Of a DNA stretch of 64,000 nt, positions 42,201-51,325 are shown in pieces (positions within the stretch are counted from its first letter, which is position 1; each line of letters begins with the position of its first letter). Position numbers and translations under genes: made by a program. Source of the stretch: an uncultured Eubacteriales bacterium (lineage in GTDB: Bacteria; Bacillota; Clostridia; Oscillospirales; Acutalibacteraceae); assembly GCA_934454655.1 (NCBI GenBank), contig CAKSFK010000009.1:4449-68448 (forward strand). Direction: 5' to 3'. The notes below the pieces were generated by a model. It did not search any database. It was not told the DNA's origin and saw only the letters and a program-made list of their open reading frames with translations.

Positions 42201-43085
42201 ATGAAAAAAACTGCAATTTTAAGAATAATTATATGGTCGTTTACCGCGCTGCTGCTCACCGCAATGCTTGTGTGCGGAATAGTATTTAATCCCCTGTCCT
42301 ATATCGGCGACGACGACTGGTCGTTCGGGGTAGTCGGCGTTATATACCGTAACGCCGACCTTTACAGCGTAGGCTCGGGAACGGTGACGGACGCTTTTGA
42401 GGATATTGAAATAAACTGGGGCAGCGGCAAAATAAATATTGAGGCTTATGACGGCGAAAACACGGTTATAAGCGAAGACAATATTGAAAATGAAAAAAAC
42501 AGACTGCGCTGGCGTGTGGAGGACGGAGTTTTAAAAATTCATCACATTGCCGCGGGGTACCGTTACGGCTTTTCAAGAATACCGAAAAAGGATCTTACGG
42601 TTAAAATTCCGTTTGGCACGGCAGTCGGCTTAAAAGAGCTTTCAACCGATTCAACCTCCGCAGATGTGGTTATAAGCGGCATAACCGCTAGTGAAAAAAT
42701 AAAGCTGAACACCGTAAGCGGAGAAGTAAATCTAAAGGGAATCCGCACCGCAAAGCTGGAAATTGATACCACAAGTGGCAACGTGACAGTCGACGGTGAA
42801 TTTTCCGAGATTGAAAGCGAAAGCGTTTCGAGCGACATAAGTATAGTATCCGCCACACCGCTTAAGAAGTTAAGCTGCGACAGCACAAGCGGTAATATAA
42901 CGCTTTTCTTGCCCGAAAGCGGCGGATTTGCCCTTAAAACCGATACGGTAAGCGGAGATATAAACTGCGAATTTCTCACCGCCTCGTCAAAAAAGGACCG
43001 CCGCGTTTACGGCGACGGCTCGGGGGATTTTAAAATTGACACCGTAAGCGGGGATATAACCGTTAAAAAATACCGCAAGCAGTAA
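42201..43085 (+). CDS. DUF4097-type membrane-anchored beta-repeat protein
   Basis: The 294-residue protein has an N-terminal membrane anchor (about residues 7-30) and an extracellular parallel beta-helix-like domain of short repeats (SGKINIEAYDGENTV, TVSGEVNLKGIRTAK, TTSGNVTVDGEF, STSGNITLFLPES, TVSGDITVKKY). This DUF4097/LiaG-like layout is typical of envelope stress modules. ATG 42201 has GAGGTG upstream; GTG 42192 is less likely. It ends the PadR operon before a strong terminator. Confidence 0.85.
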   Translation: MKKTAILRIIIWSFTALLLTAMLVCGIVFNPLSYIGDDDWSFGVVGVIYRNADLYSVGSGTVTDAFEDIEINWGSGKINIEAYDGENTVISEDNIENEKNRLRWRVEDGVLKIHHIAAGYRYGFSRIPKKDLTVKIPFGTAVGLKELSTDSTSADVVISGITASEKIKLNTVSGEVNLKGIRTAKLEIDTTSGNVTVDGEFSEIESESVSSDISIVSATPLKKLSCDSTSGNITLFLPESGGFALKTDTVSGDINCEFLTASSKKDRRVYGDGSGDFKIDTVSGDITVKKYRKQ

Positions 43086-43126
43086 TGCGTCGGTTAAAGT
43101 AAAGCAATAACCATCCGTTAAAAACC

Positions 43127-43164
43127 AATCCGCCCGAAGTTGCATTTGCGACTTCGGGCGGATT
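43127..43164. terminator. Terminator between the PadR operon and the YesL-like gene
   Basis: A perfect 14-bp stem, 43127-43140 with 43151-43164, around a 10-nt loop, located between convergent genes. The T-run on either side is short. Confidence 0.75.
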
Positions 43165-43174
43165 ATGCTTTATC

Positions 43175-43232
43175 TAGGCAAGCGGGAATAATCCGAATCC
43201 GTTTTTTGAGTGCGGATTTCTCGCATTGCCTA
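43175..43232. repeat. Hairpin repeat carrying TAGGCAAGCGGGAATA
   Basis: TAGGCAA (43175-43181) pairs with TTGCCTA (43226-43232), and an inner AATCCG (43196-43201) pairs with CGGATT (43213-43218), with mismatched pairing between. The first 16 bases recur exactly at 51410-51425 in the region after guaB. The right arm overlaps the TAG stop of the minus-strand gene. Confidence 0.55.
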
Positions 43233-44078
43233 ATCTTCAAATACGTTTTCGGATTCTTCCTCGCTGTTTTCGCCGTTTTCCGTTTCGGGTTTTTTCTTTT
43301 CCTCAATCTCAATTCCGAGGTCGCGGCGTTTTTCAATGTCCTCGTCGGGGTGTTCAAGGTAGTACGGGTCGATTATATACTTCTTAACGGAGGGGAAAAC
43401 GCAGTACTGCACAAGCAAAAATCTGAACGATGGGAACAAAAGGATATACAGCAGAATTTCAAACGTCAGCACCGGCAGGAAATAAGCCTGCAGCAAGAAC
43501 AAAAGTCCGATGTTTACACCGTAAACCAGCAGAACAGAGAAAAAGCACAGAAGATTCAGTTTCATATTTATGAAAACAAACTTAAAACTGTTCTTATAAA
43601 CCTGCTTTAGGGAAAATTTGAAGGTTATAATAAGCGTCCATATAAAGTAGTTCATGACAGTGAAAATAAACAACATGCACAGGGCTATTCCTGTTCCTAC
43701 GGACGCCATAACCCCTTTTGCGGAAAAGTAAAAAAAGGAGATGTCAAAAAACAGAACAACGTACACGACAGTGTTTATAATGCCCGCCGCAAGCGCCTGC
43801 TTCCAGTTCTTTTTCACTGTATCAAAAAAGTCGCTCACGCCGAAGGAGTGCTTGTCCCTTGCTATGTTGCGCGTAACGTTTGTAAGCCCCGCACAGGCAA
43901 GCCCCGATGTCAGCACCGGCAGGCTTAAAAGCGCATAAACCAGATTTATGGGAATAAACTTCCAAAAATTGCGGAAGAAGGTTTCAAAAAACACGATAAA
44001 CGTTTTTTTCTTGGGCGCGTTTTTGGAAATGCCCGGACCTTCCTTTTCATAATTAAACAAACCGAAAAAGCCTGCCAT
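43230..44078 (-). CDS. YesL/DUF624-like membrane protein
   Basis: The 282-residue protein has five or six hydrophobic segments (about residues 38-62, 95-120, 124-150, 160-180, 185-212) and a highly acidic tail of 50 residues (EEKKKPETENGENSEEESEN). The N-terminal part (FRNFWKFIPINLVYALLSLP, then GLTNVTRNIARDKHSF, DFFDTVKKNWKQAL) fits the YesL family, often near sugar transporters but of unknown role. It starts one base after the end of the 44079 gene, so the two are co-transcribed. Its stop overlaps the hairpin repeat at 43175-43232. Confidence 0.72.
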   Translation of the reverse strand: MAGFFGLFNYEKEGPGISKNAPKKKTFIVFFETFFRNFWKFIPINLVYALLSLPVLTSGLACAGLTNVTRNIARDKHSFGVSDFFDTVKKNWKQALAAGIINTVVYVVLFFDISFFYFSAKGVMASVGTGIALCMLFIFTVMNYFIWTLIITFKFSLKQVYKNSFKFVFINMKLNLLCFFSVLLVYGVNIGLLFLLQAYFLPVLTFEILLYILLFPSFRFLLVQYCVFPSVKKYIIDPYYLEHPDEDIEKRRDLGIEIEEKKKPETENGENSEEESENVFED

Positions 44079-44801
44079 TTAATTTTTTCCCCCGTTCTTT
44101 TTCTTGTAAATAAGTCTTTCGCTTACGGAATAATTGTTAAAGCCCAGCAGGTATGCCGCGCAGGATATTGCGGGAATTAAAAGCGGCAGAACAAGCAAAA
44201 GCAGATACCGTCCCACGCTCAGTTCCGAAACGGTTTTCGCGCTGCTTGTGATAAGCTCGGTCAACGAATAAAGGCCGGCATTCAACAACTTGTATAAAAC
44301 GGTGGGGAACGAAGGAGAAATAAGGGTGAGCAGCAGAATAACATATATGGGTGTAACAGCCGCAAGCCCTATTTTAAGCCCTTTAAGCCTGTCCTCCTTT
44401 TTGTGCTTGAACTTAACAAGGTTACTGTCCTTTGTGCCTAATTGCCACATACCCGGGTATACAAAGGATATTAAAATCAAAACACAAAAAATCTGCGAAA
44501 CAACAAGAAAGACTGTTTCCCCTTTTCCCGAAAGTGTGCTTCTTACAGAGCTCTCGGTAATTTTGTATCCCTTATCCTCATATTCCTGTTTTTTAAGGTC
44601 GTCGCCGTCGTCATAATAATATGTATAGAGTTCTTCCGTAGTGCTGCTGTCGCCCAAGGTGCCGTAAGCCTTGTAGCCTATGTTTTTTGTGAACGCCGCC
44701 GTGGCAAGCACACTGAACGACATAACCACGAAAAAGCACATAATGTTAACAATAATCGTTCTTAAAAACAGCTTTGCGCCGTTTTGCAATATTTCCTTCA
44801 T
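44079..44801 (-). CDS. Hypothetical membrane protein upstream of YesL-like gene
   Basis: A 240-residue protein I cannot place. It has four predicted helices (about residues 10-33, 97-117, 148-168 and 195-222). A 60-residue acidic, Tyr/Asp-rich loop lies between the first two (YYYDDGDDLKK), likely outside the cell. ATG 44801 has CGGAG 9 bases upstream; the longer frame adds 14 unlikely residues. It directly precedes the YesL-like gene without a gap. Confidence 0.7.
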   Translation of the reverse strand: MKEILQNGAKLFLRTIIVNIMCFFVVMSFSVLATAAFTKNIGYKAYGTLGDSSTTEELYTYYYDDGDDLKKQEYEDKGYKITESSVRSTLSGKGETVFLVVSQIFCVLILISFVYPGMWQLGTKDSNLVKFKHKKEDRLKGLKIGLAAVTPIYVILLLTLISPSFPTVLYKLLNAGLYSLTELITSSAKTVSELSVGRYLLLLVLPLLIPAISCAAYLLGFNNYSVSERLIYKKKNGGKN

Positions 44802-44898
44802 ATCAACACTCCGATAATGTATATATTCTTCATTATAACCCAAATAAAAAACAAATGCAAGAAAGATATAAGCCTTCCCGCACTTGTTTAAAATTTTT

Positions 44899-45171
44899 TT
44901 ACAATATTAATATCAGCAAAACCGCCGCAACGGCAAGACCCAGCCCCGCAACTATAAGATTGCGAATGAGCCTTTTTCTGCGTATGCGGCTTCTCAGCGA
45001 CTGCCTGCGCGCGGTTTCATCATAATTAAAGGAAAACCCGCTTGCCGCCTTTTTAAGCTGTTTTGCAGAAAGATTGCCGTACTCCGGCGTTACATAAAAC
45101 ACAATCTTCTCGAACAGCTTACTGCCGGTGTTGTTAACAACTATAACCGTTTTGCTTACGCCTTTAACCAT
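44899..45171 (-). CDS. Small C-terminally anchored membrane protein
   Basis: A 90-residue protein of unknown function. The first 65 residues are soluble and basic toward the end (RRQSLRSRIRRKRLIRNLIV), and the last 22 form a single membrane helix (LGLAVAAVLLILIL) with the tail at the extreme C-terminus. The segment KTVIVVNNTGSKLFEKIVFY suggests a small alpha/beta domain. It follows the U32 end of the previous transcript by 56 bases and could be part of it or independent. Confidence 0.6.
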   Translation of the reverse strand: MVKGVSKTVIVVNNTGSKLFEKIVFYVTPEYGNLSAKQLKKAASGFSFNYDETARRQSLRSRIRRKRLIRNLIVAGLGLAVAAVLLILIL

Positions 45172-45227
45172 AACTAAAACCTTTCCTTTCCGGTACTCGG
45201 TTTTAATATTGGCGGAAAACGGAAAAT

Positions 45228-46454
45228 TTATTCAGTTTTCATTCTTAACAGCGCGCCCGGCTTAACGGGTCTTGAAAACGGTATTTTAATTTTCATCATG
45301 GGCCTGGGGGCGTCGTCTATCGGGTTGCCTTCGCCGTCAAAAAGCTCGGTCGCGGTTATTAAGAACGGCTTGGCTTTGGGTTCAAGGCAGTCAAGCGTCT
45401 GCCCCTTGAAAAACTTGTTTTTAAGCACCGCGGTTATGCAGCCGTCCTCGTAGCCGTCAACAATTGCGGCAACCGAATAATCCCTTATATACCCCGCGTC
45501 CTTATAAGTCTGCGCGTTTTCGGGTCTGCCGAAGTAAAATCCCGTGGAATAGGTGCGGTGGCTTATCTTGTTTAGTTCGTCCGTTACCCAATCGGGACAG
45601 CCACCCCACGCACCCGCGGTTTTAAGGCTGTCAAGCGCGCCGCGGTAGGCGTTGGCGGTAACTGCAACATAGTAATGTGATTTTGCCCTGCCCTCAATTT
45701 TAATGCTGTCAATGCCGCTTTGCGCCATTTCATAAAGATGCTCCGCCATACAAAGGTCGTTTGCGTTTAAAATGTATGTTCCTTTGTCGGTTTCGGTGAT
45801 ATCAAAATGCTGTCCGGGGCGCTTTTCCTCTGTAAGCGAGTAACTCCAGCGGCAGGGCTGGGCGCAGTCGCCGCGGTTGGCGTCGCGTCCGGTCATATAG
45901 CTTGACAACAGACATCTTGCGGAAAACGAAACGCACATAGCGCCGTGCGCGAATGCCTCAAGCTCAAGTTCTTTCGGGGTTTTATCTCTTATTTGTGCAA
46001 TCTCGGCAAGCGAAAGCTCGCGCGCCAGCACAACACGCGCGGCGCCCATATTGTAGAATGCGTTTGCCGTTTCGTAGTTGCATATGCCCGACTGCACCGA
46101 AACGTGCAGTTCCGCATTCGGGGCATATTTTTTGACAAGTGCCAGTGTTCCGATGTCGGCGGCTATAACCGCGTCCGCTCCCGCATCGTTTACAAGCTCC
46201 AAAAATCCGGGCAGGCGGGGTATTTCGTCATTGTGGGGAATAACATTGCAGGCAACGTGAACCTTAACGCCGTGTTCGTGGGCATATTTGATGCCTTTTC
46301 TTAAATCTTCCTCCCCGAAGTTAGAAGCCGCCGTACGCATACCGAACTCTTCCCCGGCAAGGTACACCGCGTCAGCGCCGTAGTCAACCGCCGCTTTAAG
46401 CCGCGTAAGGTCGCCCGCGGGGCATAAAAGCTCGGGAATTTTATCTGTCGCCAA
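45228..46454 (-). CDS. Peptidase U32 family protein (RNA hydroxylation type)
   Basis: The 408-residue protein has the U32 signature ELEAFAHGAMCVSFSARC plus LSSYMTGRDANRGDCAQPCRW, holding four conserved Cys that bind an iron-sulfur cluster in related proteins. The N-terminal TIM-barrel part opens with LLCPAGDLTRLKAAVDYGAD. Relatives TrhP/YrrO help hydroxylate tRNA U34; others are called collagenase-like. It overlaps mltG by 14 bases and closes the thyX-tmk-DJ-1-mltG-U32 transcript. Confidence 0.9.
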   Translation of the reverse strand: MATDKIPELLCPAGDLTRLKAAVDYGADAVYLAGEEFGMRTAASNFGEEDLRKGIKYAHEHGVKVHVACNVIPHNDEIPRLPGFLELVNDAGADAVIAADIGTLALVKKYAPNAELHVSVQSGICNYETANAFYNMGAARVVLARELSLAEIAQIRDKTPKELELEAFAHGAMCVSFSARCLLSSYMTGRDANRGDCAQPCRWSYSLTEEKRPGQHFDITETDKGTYILNANDLCMAEHLYEMAQSGIDSIKIEGRAKSHYYVAVTANAYRGALDSLKTAGAWGGCPDWVTDELNKISHRTYSTGFYFGRPENAQTYKDAGYIRDYSVAAIVDGYEDGCITAVLKNKFFKGQTLDCLEPKAKPFLITATELFDGEGNPIDDAPRPMMKIKIPFSRPVKPGALLRMKTE

Positions 46455-47616
46455 TCCAGTTGTTCTCCTTTTTAAGACGGCTTATCGTGGCGTTATGCTC
46501 GTTAAGCGTTTTGTTGTAGTAAAATTTCATCTTAGCGTCGGTTACAAAGTAGTAGTATCCGTCAAGCGTTTTTGAAGGCTCAACAGCCGCTTTTATTGAG
46601 TTAAAGCTGGGCGAGCAAAGGGGTCCCGGCGGCAGGCCGTCCGACTTATAAGTGTCGTATTTACCAGAGCCGTAGGGGTATTTCTGCGTGGGGGACGACT
46701 GCAATTTCGGGTATTCCGCCTTGTTGTTAAGCCTGTTTAAGAACACTGCCGCAACGTTTGCCATTTCATCGGGCGCGCCGCCTGCCTCAAGTTCCACAAG
46801 CGAAGAAAGCGTCATTGTTTCGTGGAAAGTGTAACCGCTCTCGCCGATTTCGGACCTTAGCGCCGAGGTAAGCTTGCCGTCAAGCGTTTTAAGCATTTTA
46901 TCAACCGCCAAATGCGCGCACTCGGCAGATTCGTACGAATAAAAGTCGTATGTTTCGGGGAACAGGTAGCCTTCAAGACGGTAGTAGACCTTTTCGGACG
47001 GAATCGATTTTATAAAATCATAATCAAATTCGCCGTGCTGTACTTCCTCGATAAAATCGGACTTTTTGCAAACGCCCTTTTCCTCAAGAATTTTCGCAAT
47101 ATCGTCAACCGTGGACATTTCGGGTATTGTAACCCTGACGCTTTCGGCGGTTGAGCCTTCCTTGATAAGCATTTGGGAAAGCGCCTCGTAGCCCGCCTCG
47201 TTGTTAAAGGTGTAAACGCCGTATTTAAACTGGCTGTCATAATGCTTAAGCTTTGCGTATACTCTGAAGAGCGACGGTATTTTCACCGCGCCGCATTCCT
47301 TAAGCTGTTTTGCGATTTTTGCGGTTGAGGTGCCTGGGTCTATTTCCATAACGCAGTCCACACCTCTGCCGAAGCCTATTCCCATATAATCCGCTCCGGC
47401 ATATATAAGCCCGAACGCCAGACCTACCGATACTATCACAATGCTGAGTATCCAAATAAGTGTTTTAACCATACTCCTGCCGCCCGAATGTTTGGTTCTT
47501 CCGCTTTTTTGCGGTGCGCTCTGCGGCGGTTCTTCGCTTATTTCAAAACCTTTTCCGATAACAAAATCGTCATTTTCCCCGTTTTGGGGATTTTCCGTAA
47601 AATTATTTTCGTCCAT
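46441..47616 (-). CDS. mltG: Endolytic murein transglycosylase MltG
   Basis: MltG cleaves nascent glycan strands in the membrane and helps set their length. The 391-residue protein has a cytoplasmic N-terminus of about 48 residues, one membrane helix (about 49-70), a LysM-like segment (CVMEIDPGTSTAKIAKQLKE) and the YceG domain with the catalytic Glu in LVELEAGG, then ANVAAVFLNRLNN and PYGSGKYDTYKSDGLPPGPL. The order mltG-U32 is common in Clostridia. Confidence 0.94.
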   Translation of the reverse strand: MDENNFTENPQNGENDDFVIGKGFEISEEPPQSAPQKSGRTKHSGGRSMVKTLIWILSIVIVSVGLAFGLIYAGADYMGIGFGRGVDCVMEIDPGTSTAKIAKQLKECGAVKIPSLFRVYAKLKHYDSQFKYGVYTFNNEAGYEALSQMLIKEGSTAESVRVTIPEMSTVDDIAKILEEKGVCKKSDFIEEVQHGEFDYDFIKSIPSEKVYYRLEGYLFPETYDFYSYESAECAHLAVDKMLKTLDGKLTSALRSEIGESGYTFHETMTLSSLVELEAGGAPDEMANVAAVFLNRLNNKAEYPKLQSSPTQKYPYGSGKYDTYKSDGLPPGPLCSPSFNSIKAAVEPSKTLDGYYYFVTDAKMKFYYNKTLNEHNATISRLKKENNWIGDR

Positions 47617-47629
47617 AGCGTTCTCTCCG

Positions 47630-48181
47630 TTATTTTAATTTTCCGTAAATCATATCTTCCGCAAGGCGTTCCGCCGCCGCTTCGTCCCCCGTAAGGGCGG
47701 CAAGCAGGCAGAAACCGAACTGAAACGCCGTTCCCGCACCGCGAGAGGTTATAATATTCCCATCCCTTACAACCGGCTCTTTTAGGACCTCGGCACCGAT
47801 AAGCTCATTTTCAAATCCGGGAAAGCAAGTTGCCCTTTTGCCCCTTAAAAGTCCCAGACCCCCGAGCACAGAGGGCGCCGCGCAAATAGCAGCGGTTAAA
47901 AGCCCCCTGCCGTTTGCGTATTCCAAAAATTCTTTAACGCGGGCGCTGTTTTTAAGGTTAAGCGTTCCGGGCATACCGCCGGGAAGAACTACCGCGCAAA
48001 GACCGTCTGTACAGGCGCTGTCAGCGGTTATATCGCACACAACGGGTATGCTGTGTGCTCCTGTTACGGTTCTGCCCGTAACGCCCACCGTCTTAACGTC
48101 AATTCCGCCGCGGCGCAGAATATCAACGGGTATTAACGCCTCACATTCCTCGAAGCCGTCAGCCAAAAAAACATAAACCAT
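47630..48181 (-). CDS. DJ-1/PfpI family protein (glyoxalase III-like)
   Basis: The 183-residue protein has the DJ-1 fold: VFLADGFEECEALIPVDILR at the start, the loop ADSACTDGLCAVVLPGGMPG, and the nucleophile elbow TAAICAAPSVL with the reactive Cys, then ITSRGAGTAFQFG. Proposed activities are methylglyoxal removal or protein deglycation. It sits 8 bases after tmk and 14 bases before mltG, within the same transcript. Confidence 0.9.
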   Translation of the reverse strand: MVYVFLADGFEECEALIPVDILRRGGIDVKTVGVTGRTVTGAHSIPVVCDITADSACTDGLCAVVLPGGMPGTLNLKNSARVKEFLEYANGRGLLTAAICAAPSVLGGLGLLRGKRATCFPGFENELIGAEVLKEPVVRDGNIITSRGAGTAFQFGFCLLAALTGDEAAAERLAEDMIYGKLK

Positions 48182-48188
48182 AATAAAG

Positions 48189-48857
48189 CTACCTTTCGTA
48201 CAGTTTTAAAACAGAATTCAGTATATCCTCCGATATCTGTTCCACGGTTCTGGGCTCTCCGTTTTCGGCGCAGGAAACGGTTTCCCAACCCGAATACCGT
48301 GCCGTAAACAGCGCCGCTCTGCGGCATCTTTCAAGGTATTCGGTATCGCTTTCGTGAATGTCCTTTTTCCCGCCGGCGGTGCTGTAACGCCTGTCCAGCA
48401 GTTTTTGCGATACCTCAACCGGCATATCAAGAAATATCACCTTGTCGGGTGCGGGAATACCTATTTTGTTATATTCAAAATCATAAAGCCAGTCAAGAAA
48501 ACCCGTCCATTCGTCCTCATTTAGCTTTGACGCCTGATGAACGGCGTTTGATGTGGTGTACCTGCCCGAGATAACAGTTCCGCCGCCGCCGTAAAAGCCG
48601 CCCCATACCGTTTTGTAGGAGGCATACCTGTCAACCGTGTAAAAGGCAGACGCTGCGTAGGCATTAACGTCCGACGGGTGCGTGCCGAACCTGCCCGAAA
48701 GATACATTTTAACAAGCGCGCTCGACTCGCTTTCATAATCGGGGAAAGAAACGGTCATACAATCAATGCCGTTCTTCTTAAGTCCCTTGGGCAAAAGCTC
48801 CAGCTGGGTGGATTTTCCGCTGCCGTCAAGTCCCTCAATAACAACAAGCTTACCCAT
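48189..48857 (-). CDS. tmk: Thymidylate kinase
   Basis: The 222-residue kinase makes dTDP from dTMP. Walker A is GLDGSGKST at residues 9-17, the DRY-like motif is TVDRYASYK, and the lid is LDRRYSTAGGKKD, where extra basic residues close over ATP. ATG 48857 overlaps the thyX stop by 8 bases; the longer frame adds 51 residues read from thyX in another frame. Pairing with thyX gives a complete dUMP to dTDP route. Confidence 0.92.
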   Translation of the reverse strand: MGKLVVIEGLDGSGKSTQLELLPKGLKKNGIDCMTVSFPDYESESSALVKMYLSGRFGTHPSDVNAYAASAFYTVDRYASYKTVWGGFYGGGGTVISGRYTTSNAVHQASKLNEDEWTGFLDWLYDFEYNKIGIPAPDKVIFLDMPVEVSQKLLDRRYSTAGGKKDIHESDTEYLERCRRAALFTARYSGWETVSCAENGEPRTVEQISEDILNSVLKLYER

Positions 48858-49626
48858 TTTCTTTAAGCCTCTTATAGTATTCTCTAACCTCGTCGGGCTT
48901 TCCGCAGGACATTTTTCCCTCGCTGCAGCCTCCGCGCAGGCAGGCAGGTCCGCAGTTTTTGAAAAGCTCGGGCGCTGCGGCGGATACCAGTGCCAGCATC
49001 TGATCGGCAACAGCTCTTATTTCCCACTGAGCCCTGCGGCAGCAGCGTATTTTAAAGAAGTTTTTAAGCGAGCGGGCATTCATCGTCATAACCATCTGAG
49101 TTTCGCAGGCGTTGGGCAAAACAAAGCGCGCGTCCTCAATTGCCTTTTTCTCGGCAAGTCGGTTGGCGGTTTTTTCGTCCTTGCCGTCAGCCAAGAAGGC
49201 TTTTATGTGCTTTTCTTTAAGAATTGCGGTTATTTCATCGTATTTTTTTTGATCCTCAGCCATTATTTCGTCATAAAGGCGTTTTGCCTCCGGCACGTCT
49301 GCAATTTCGGGGGGAGTGACATAGCCGAAGCTGCCCTCCCTAACATAGCGCTGACTCTTCACCGAAAACGACGCTATTCTGTGACGGGTTATCTGTGCCA
49401 AAAGCGAACGTGAAACGCCCTCAATGCCAAATGTAAAGCTGGCGTGTTCAATGGGGCTTTCGTGCCCTATTTCCGAAAGCATTTCAACAAATGCCGCTGC
49501 CTTTTCGTCGGTAAGGCTTTCATTAAGCCCGGTTATATCCGAACTGCTGTAACAAAGCTTTGCCGCCGCCGCAACGGTATGCTCGGGGTTTGGCGTATAT
49601 GCAAGTAAAAAAACTTTTGCCGACAT
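48850..49626 (-). CDS. thyX: Flavin-dependent thymidylate synthase ThyX
   Basis: ThyX methylates dUMP using methylene-tetrahydrofolate, FAD and NADPH. The 258-residue protein contains the signature RHRIASFSVKSQRYV (RHRxxS and SxR), ESPIEHASFTF, and NACETQMVMTMNARSLKNFF. It starts the transcript thyX-tmk-DJ-1-mltG-U32 and is divergent from guaB. ThyX in place of ThyA is common in anaerobic Clostridia. Confidence 0.95.
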   Translation of the reverse strand: MSAKVFLLAYTPNPEHTVAAAAKLCYSSSDITGLNESLTDEKAAAFVEMLSEIGHESPIEHASFTFGIEGVSRSLLAQITRHRIASFSVKSQRYVREGSFGYVTPPEIADVPEAKRLYDEIMAEDQKKYDEITAILKEKHIKAFLADGKDEKTANRLAEKKAIEDARFVLPNACETQMVMTMNARSLKNFFKIRCCRRAQWEIRAVADQMLALVSAAAPELFKNCGPACLRGGCSEGKMSCGKPDEVREYYKRLKENG

Positions 49627-49734
49627 TTTTTATTTCTCCGTTCCGCCGCAACAAAAGCGGCTTTATTAACACAAAACCATTATAACAAAAATAATTATTA
49701 TATTCAATCATATTTTAAAAAATGTATATTTTAA

Positions 49735-49763
49735 TTGACTTTGCGGCCTTTCGGTAATATAAT
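49735..49763 (+). promoter_or_regulatory. Promoter of guaB
   Basis: TTGACT (49735-49740), a 17-base spacer and TATAAT (49758-49763), 38 bases before ATG 49802. The short leader leaves no room for a purine riboswitch. Confidence 0.8.
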
Positions 49764-49801
49764 CATAACAATACAAAAAGAAAAGGAGTAGGGAGATTAA
49801 A

Positions 49802-51310
49802 ATGGCTTATTATTTCAGTGAAGTATCTCACACTTTTAACGAGTACCTGTTGGTTCCGGGTTACTCTTCTGCCGACTGCATACCCGCAAACGTCAGTCTT
49901 AAAACGCCGCTTGTTAAATTTAAAAAGGGTGAAGAATCGGCTATTACAATGAACATTCCGCTCACGTCCGCCATAATGCAGTCTGTTTCGGGGGACAGGC
50001 TTGCCGTTGCGCTTGCACGCGAAGGCGGCGTTTCCTTTATATACGGCTCGCAGTCCGTTGAGGATGAGGCGGCAATGGTTGAAAAAGCCAAAAGCTACAA
50101 AGCGGGCTTTGTTGTGAGCGAATCGAACGTCACGCCGGACAGCACACTTGCCGATATACTGAGTCTTAAGGCAAGAAACGGTCATTCAACCGCCGCGGTT
50201 ACGGACGACGGAACGGCAAACGGCAGGCTTTTGGGCATTGTTACAAGCCGTGATTACAGGGTAAGCCGTATGTCGCCCGATACAAAGGTTAAGGATTTTA
50301 TGACTCCGCTCGCACACCTTGTTACCGGCGCGGAGGATACCACGCTTAAACAGGCAAACGATATTATTTGGGACAATAAGCTTAATTCACTGCCTATTGT
50401 AGACGGCGAGGGCAGACTTAAATATTTCGTTTTCCGCAAGGATTACGACGCCCACAAGGAAAACCCCAACGAATTGCTTGACAGCCAGAAGCGTTATGTT
50501 GTCGGCGCGGGCATTAACACAAGGGATTATGAAGAGCGCGTTCCCGCGCTTATTAAGGCAGGCGCGGACGTGCTGTGCATAGACTCGTCCGAAGGATTCA
50601 GCGAATGGCAGGCAAGAACCCTTAAGTTTATCCGTGAAAAATACGGAGATACGGTTAAAGTGGGCGCCGGAAACGTTGTTGACCGTGAAGGATTTTTGTT
50701 CCTTGCAAATGCGGGCGCCGATTTTATAAAGGTTGGCATAGGCGGCGGCTCTATTTGCATAACCCGTGAAACAAAGGGTATAGGCAGAGGTCAGGCAACC
50801 GCACTTATTGAGGTTTGCGCCGCGCGTGACGAATATTTTAAGGAAACGGGAATTTACGTGCCCGTTTGCTCGGACGGCGGCATTGTTCACGACCACCATA
50901 TGACCCTGGCGCTTGCAATGGGAGCGGACTTTATGATGCTTGGACGCTATTTTGCCCGCTTTGACGAAAGCCCCACAAACCGCATAACCATTAACGGCAA
51001 CTACTACAAAGAGTACTGGGGTGAGGGCTCCAACCGCGCGAGGAACTGGCAGCGCTACGATCTCGGCGGAGATAAAAAGCTTTCGTTTGAAGAGGGCGTT
51101 GACTCCTATGTTCCGTATGCGGGCAGTCTTAAGGACAACGTTAACCTTTCGCTTTCAAAGGTGAGGTCCACAATGTGCAACTGCGGCGCACTTACAATAC
51201 CCGAGCTTCAAGAAAAAGCAAAGCTGACGTTGGTTTCCGCCACCAGCATTATAGAAGGCGGCGCGCACGACGTTATACAAAAGGACACCTCGTCGGGCGT
51301 GTTAAAATAA
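49802..51310 (+). CDS. guaB: IMP dehydrogenase
   Basis: GuaB oxidises IMP to XMP, the first committed step of GMP synthesis. The 502-residue protein has the TIM-barrel motif TSAIMQSV near the start, a paired CBS domain (about residues 95-220), GVGAG-type binding in VKVGAGNVV, the catalytic Cys in GGGSICITRE, and the flap MLGRYFARFDESP. The ribosome binding site AAGGAG lies near 49783-49788, with GGGAG closer to ATG 49802. It is monocistronic and followed by a folded 200-base region with a T-run. Confidence 0.95.
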   Translation: MAYYFSEVSHTFNEYLLVPGYSSADCIPANVSLKTPLVKFKKGEESAITMNIPLTSAIMQSVSGDRLAVALAREGGVSFIYGSQSVEDEAAMVEKAKSYKAGFVVSESNVTPDSTLADILSLKARNGHSTAAVTDDGTANGRLLGIVTSRDYRVSRMSPDTKVKDFMTPLAHLVTGAEDTTLKQANDIIWDNKLNSLPIVDGEGRLKYFVFRKDYDAHKENPNELLDSQKRYVVGAGINTRDYEERVPALIKAGADVLCIDSSEGFSEWQARTLKFIREKYGDTVKVGAGNVVDREGFLFLANAGADFIKVGIGGGSICITRETKGIGRGQATALIEVCAARDEYFKETGIYVPVCSDGGIVHDHHMTLALAMGADFMMLGRYFARFDESPTNRITINGNYYKEYWGEGSNRARNWQRYDLGGDKKLSFEEGVDSYVPYAGSLKDNVNLSLSKVRSTMCNCGALTIPELQEKAKLTLVSATSIIEGGAHDVIQKDTSSGVLK

Positions 51311-51325
51311 TCCGTAAGAATAAAA

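Noticed and set aside
49764..49801. Purine riboswitch before guaB
   Set aside because: Only 38 bases lie between the -10 box and the start codon, too short for a purine aptamer and expression platform.
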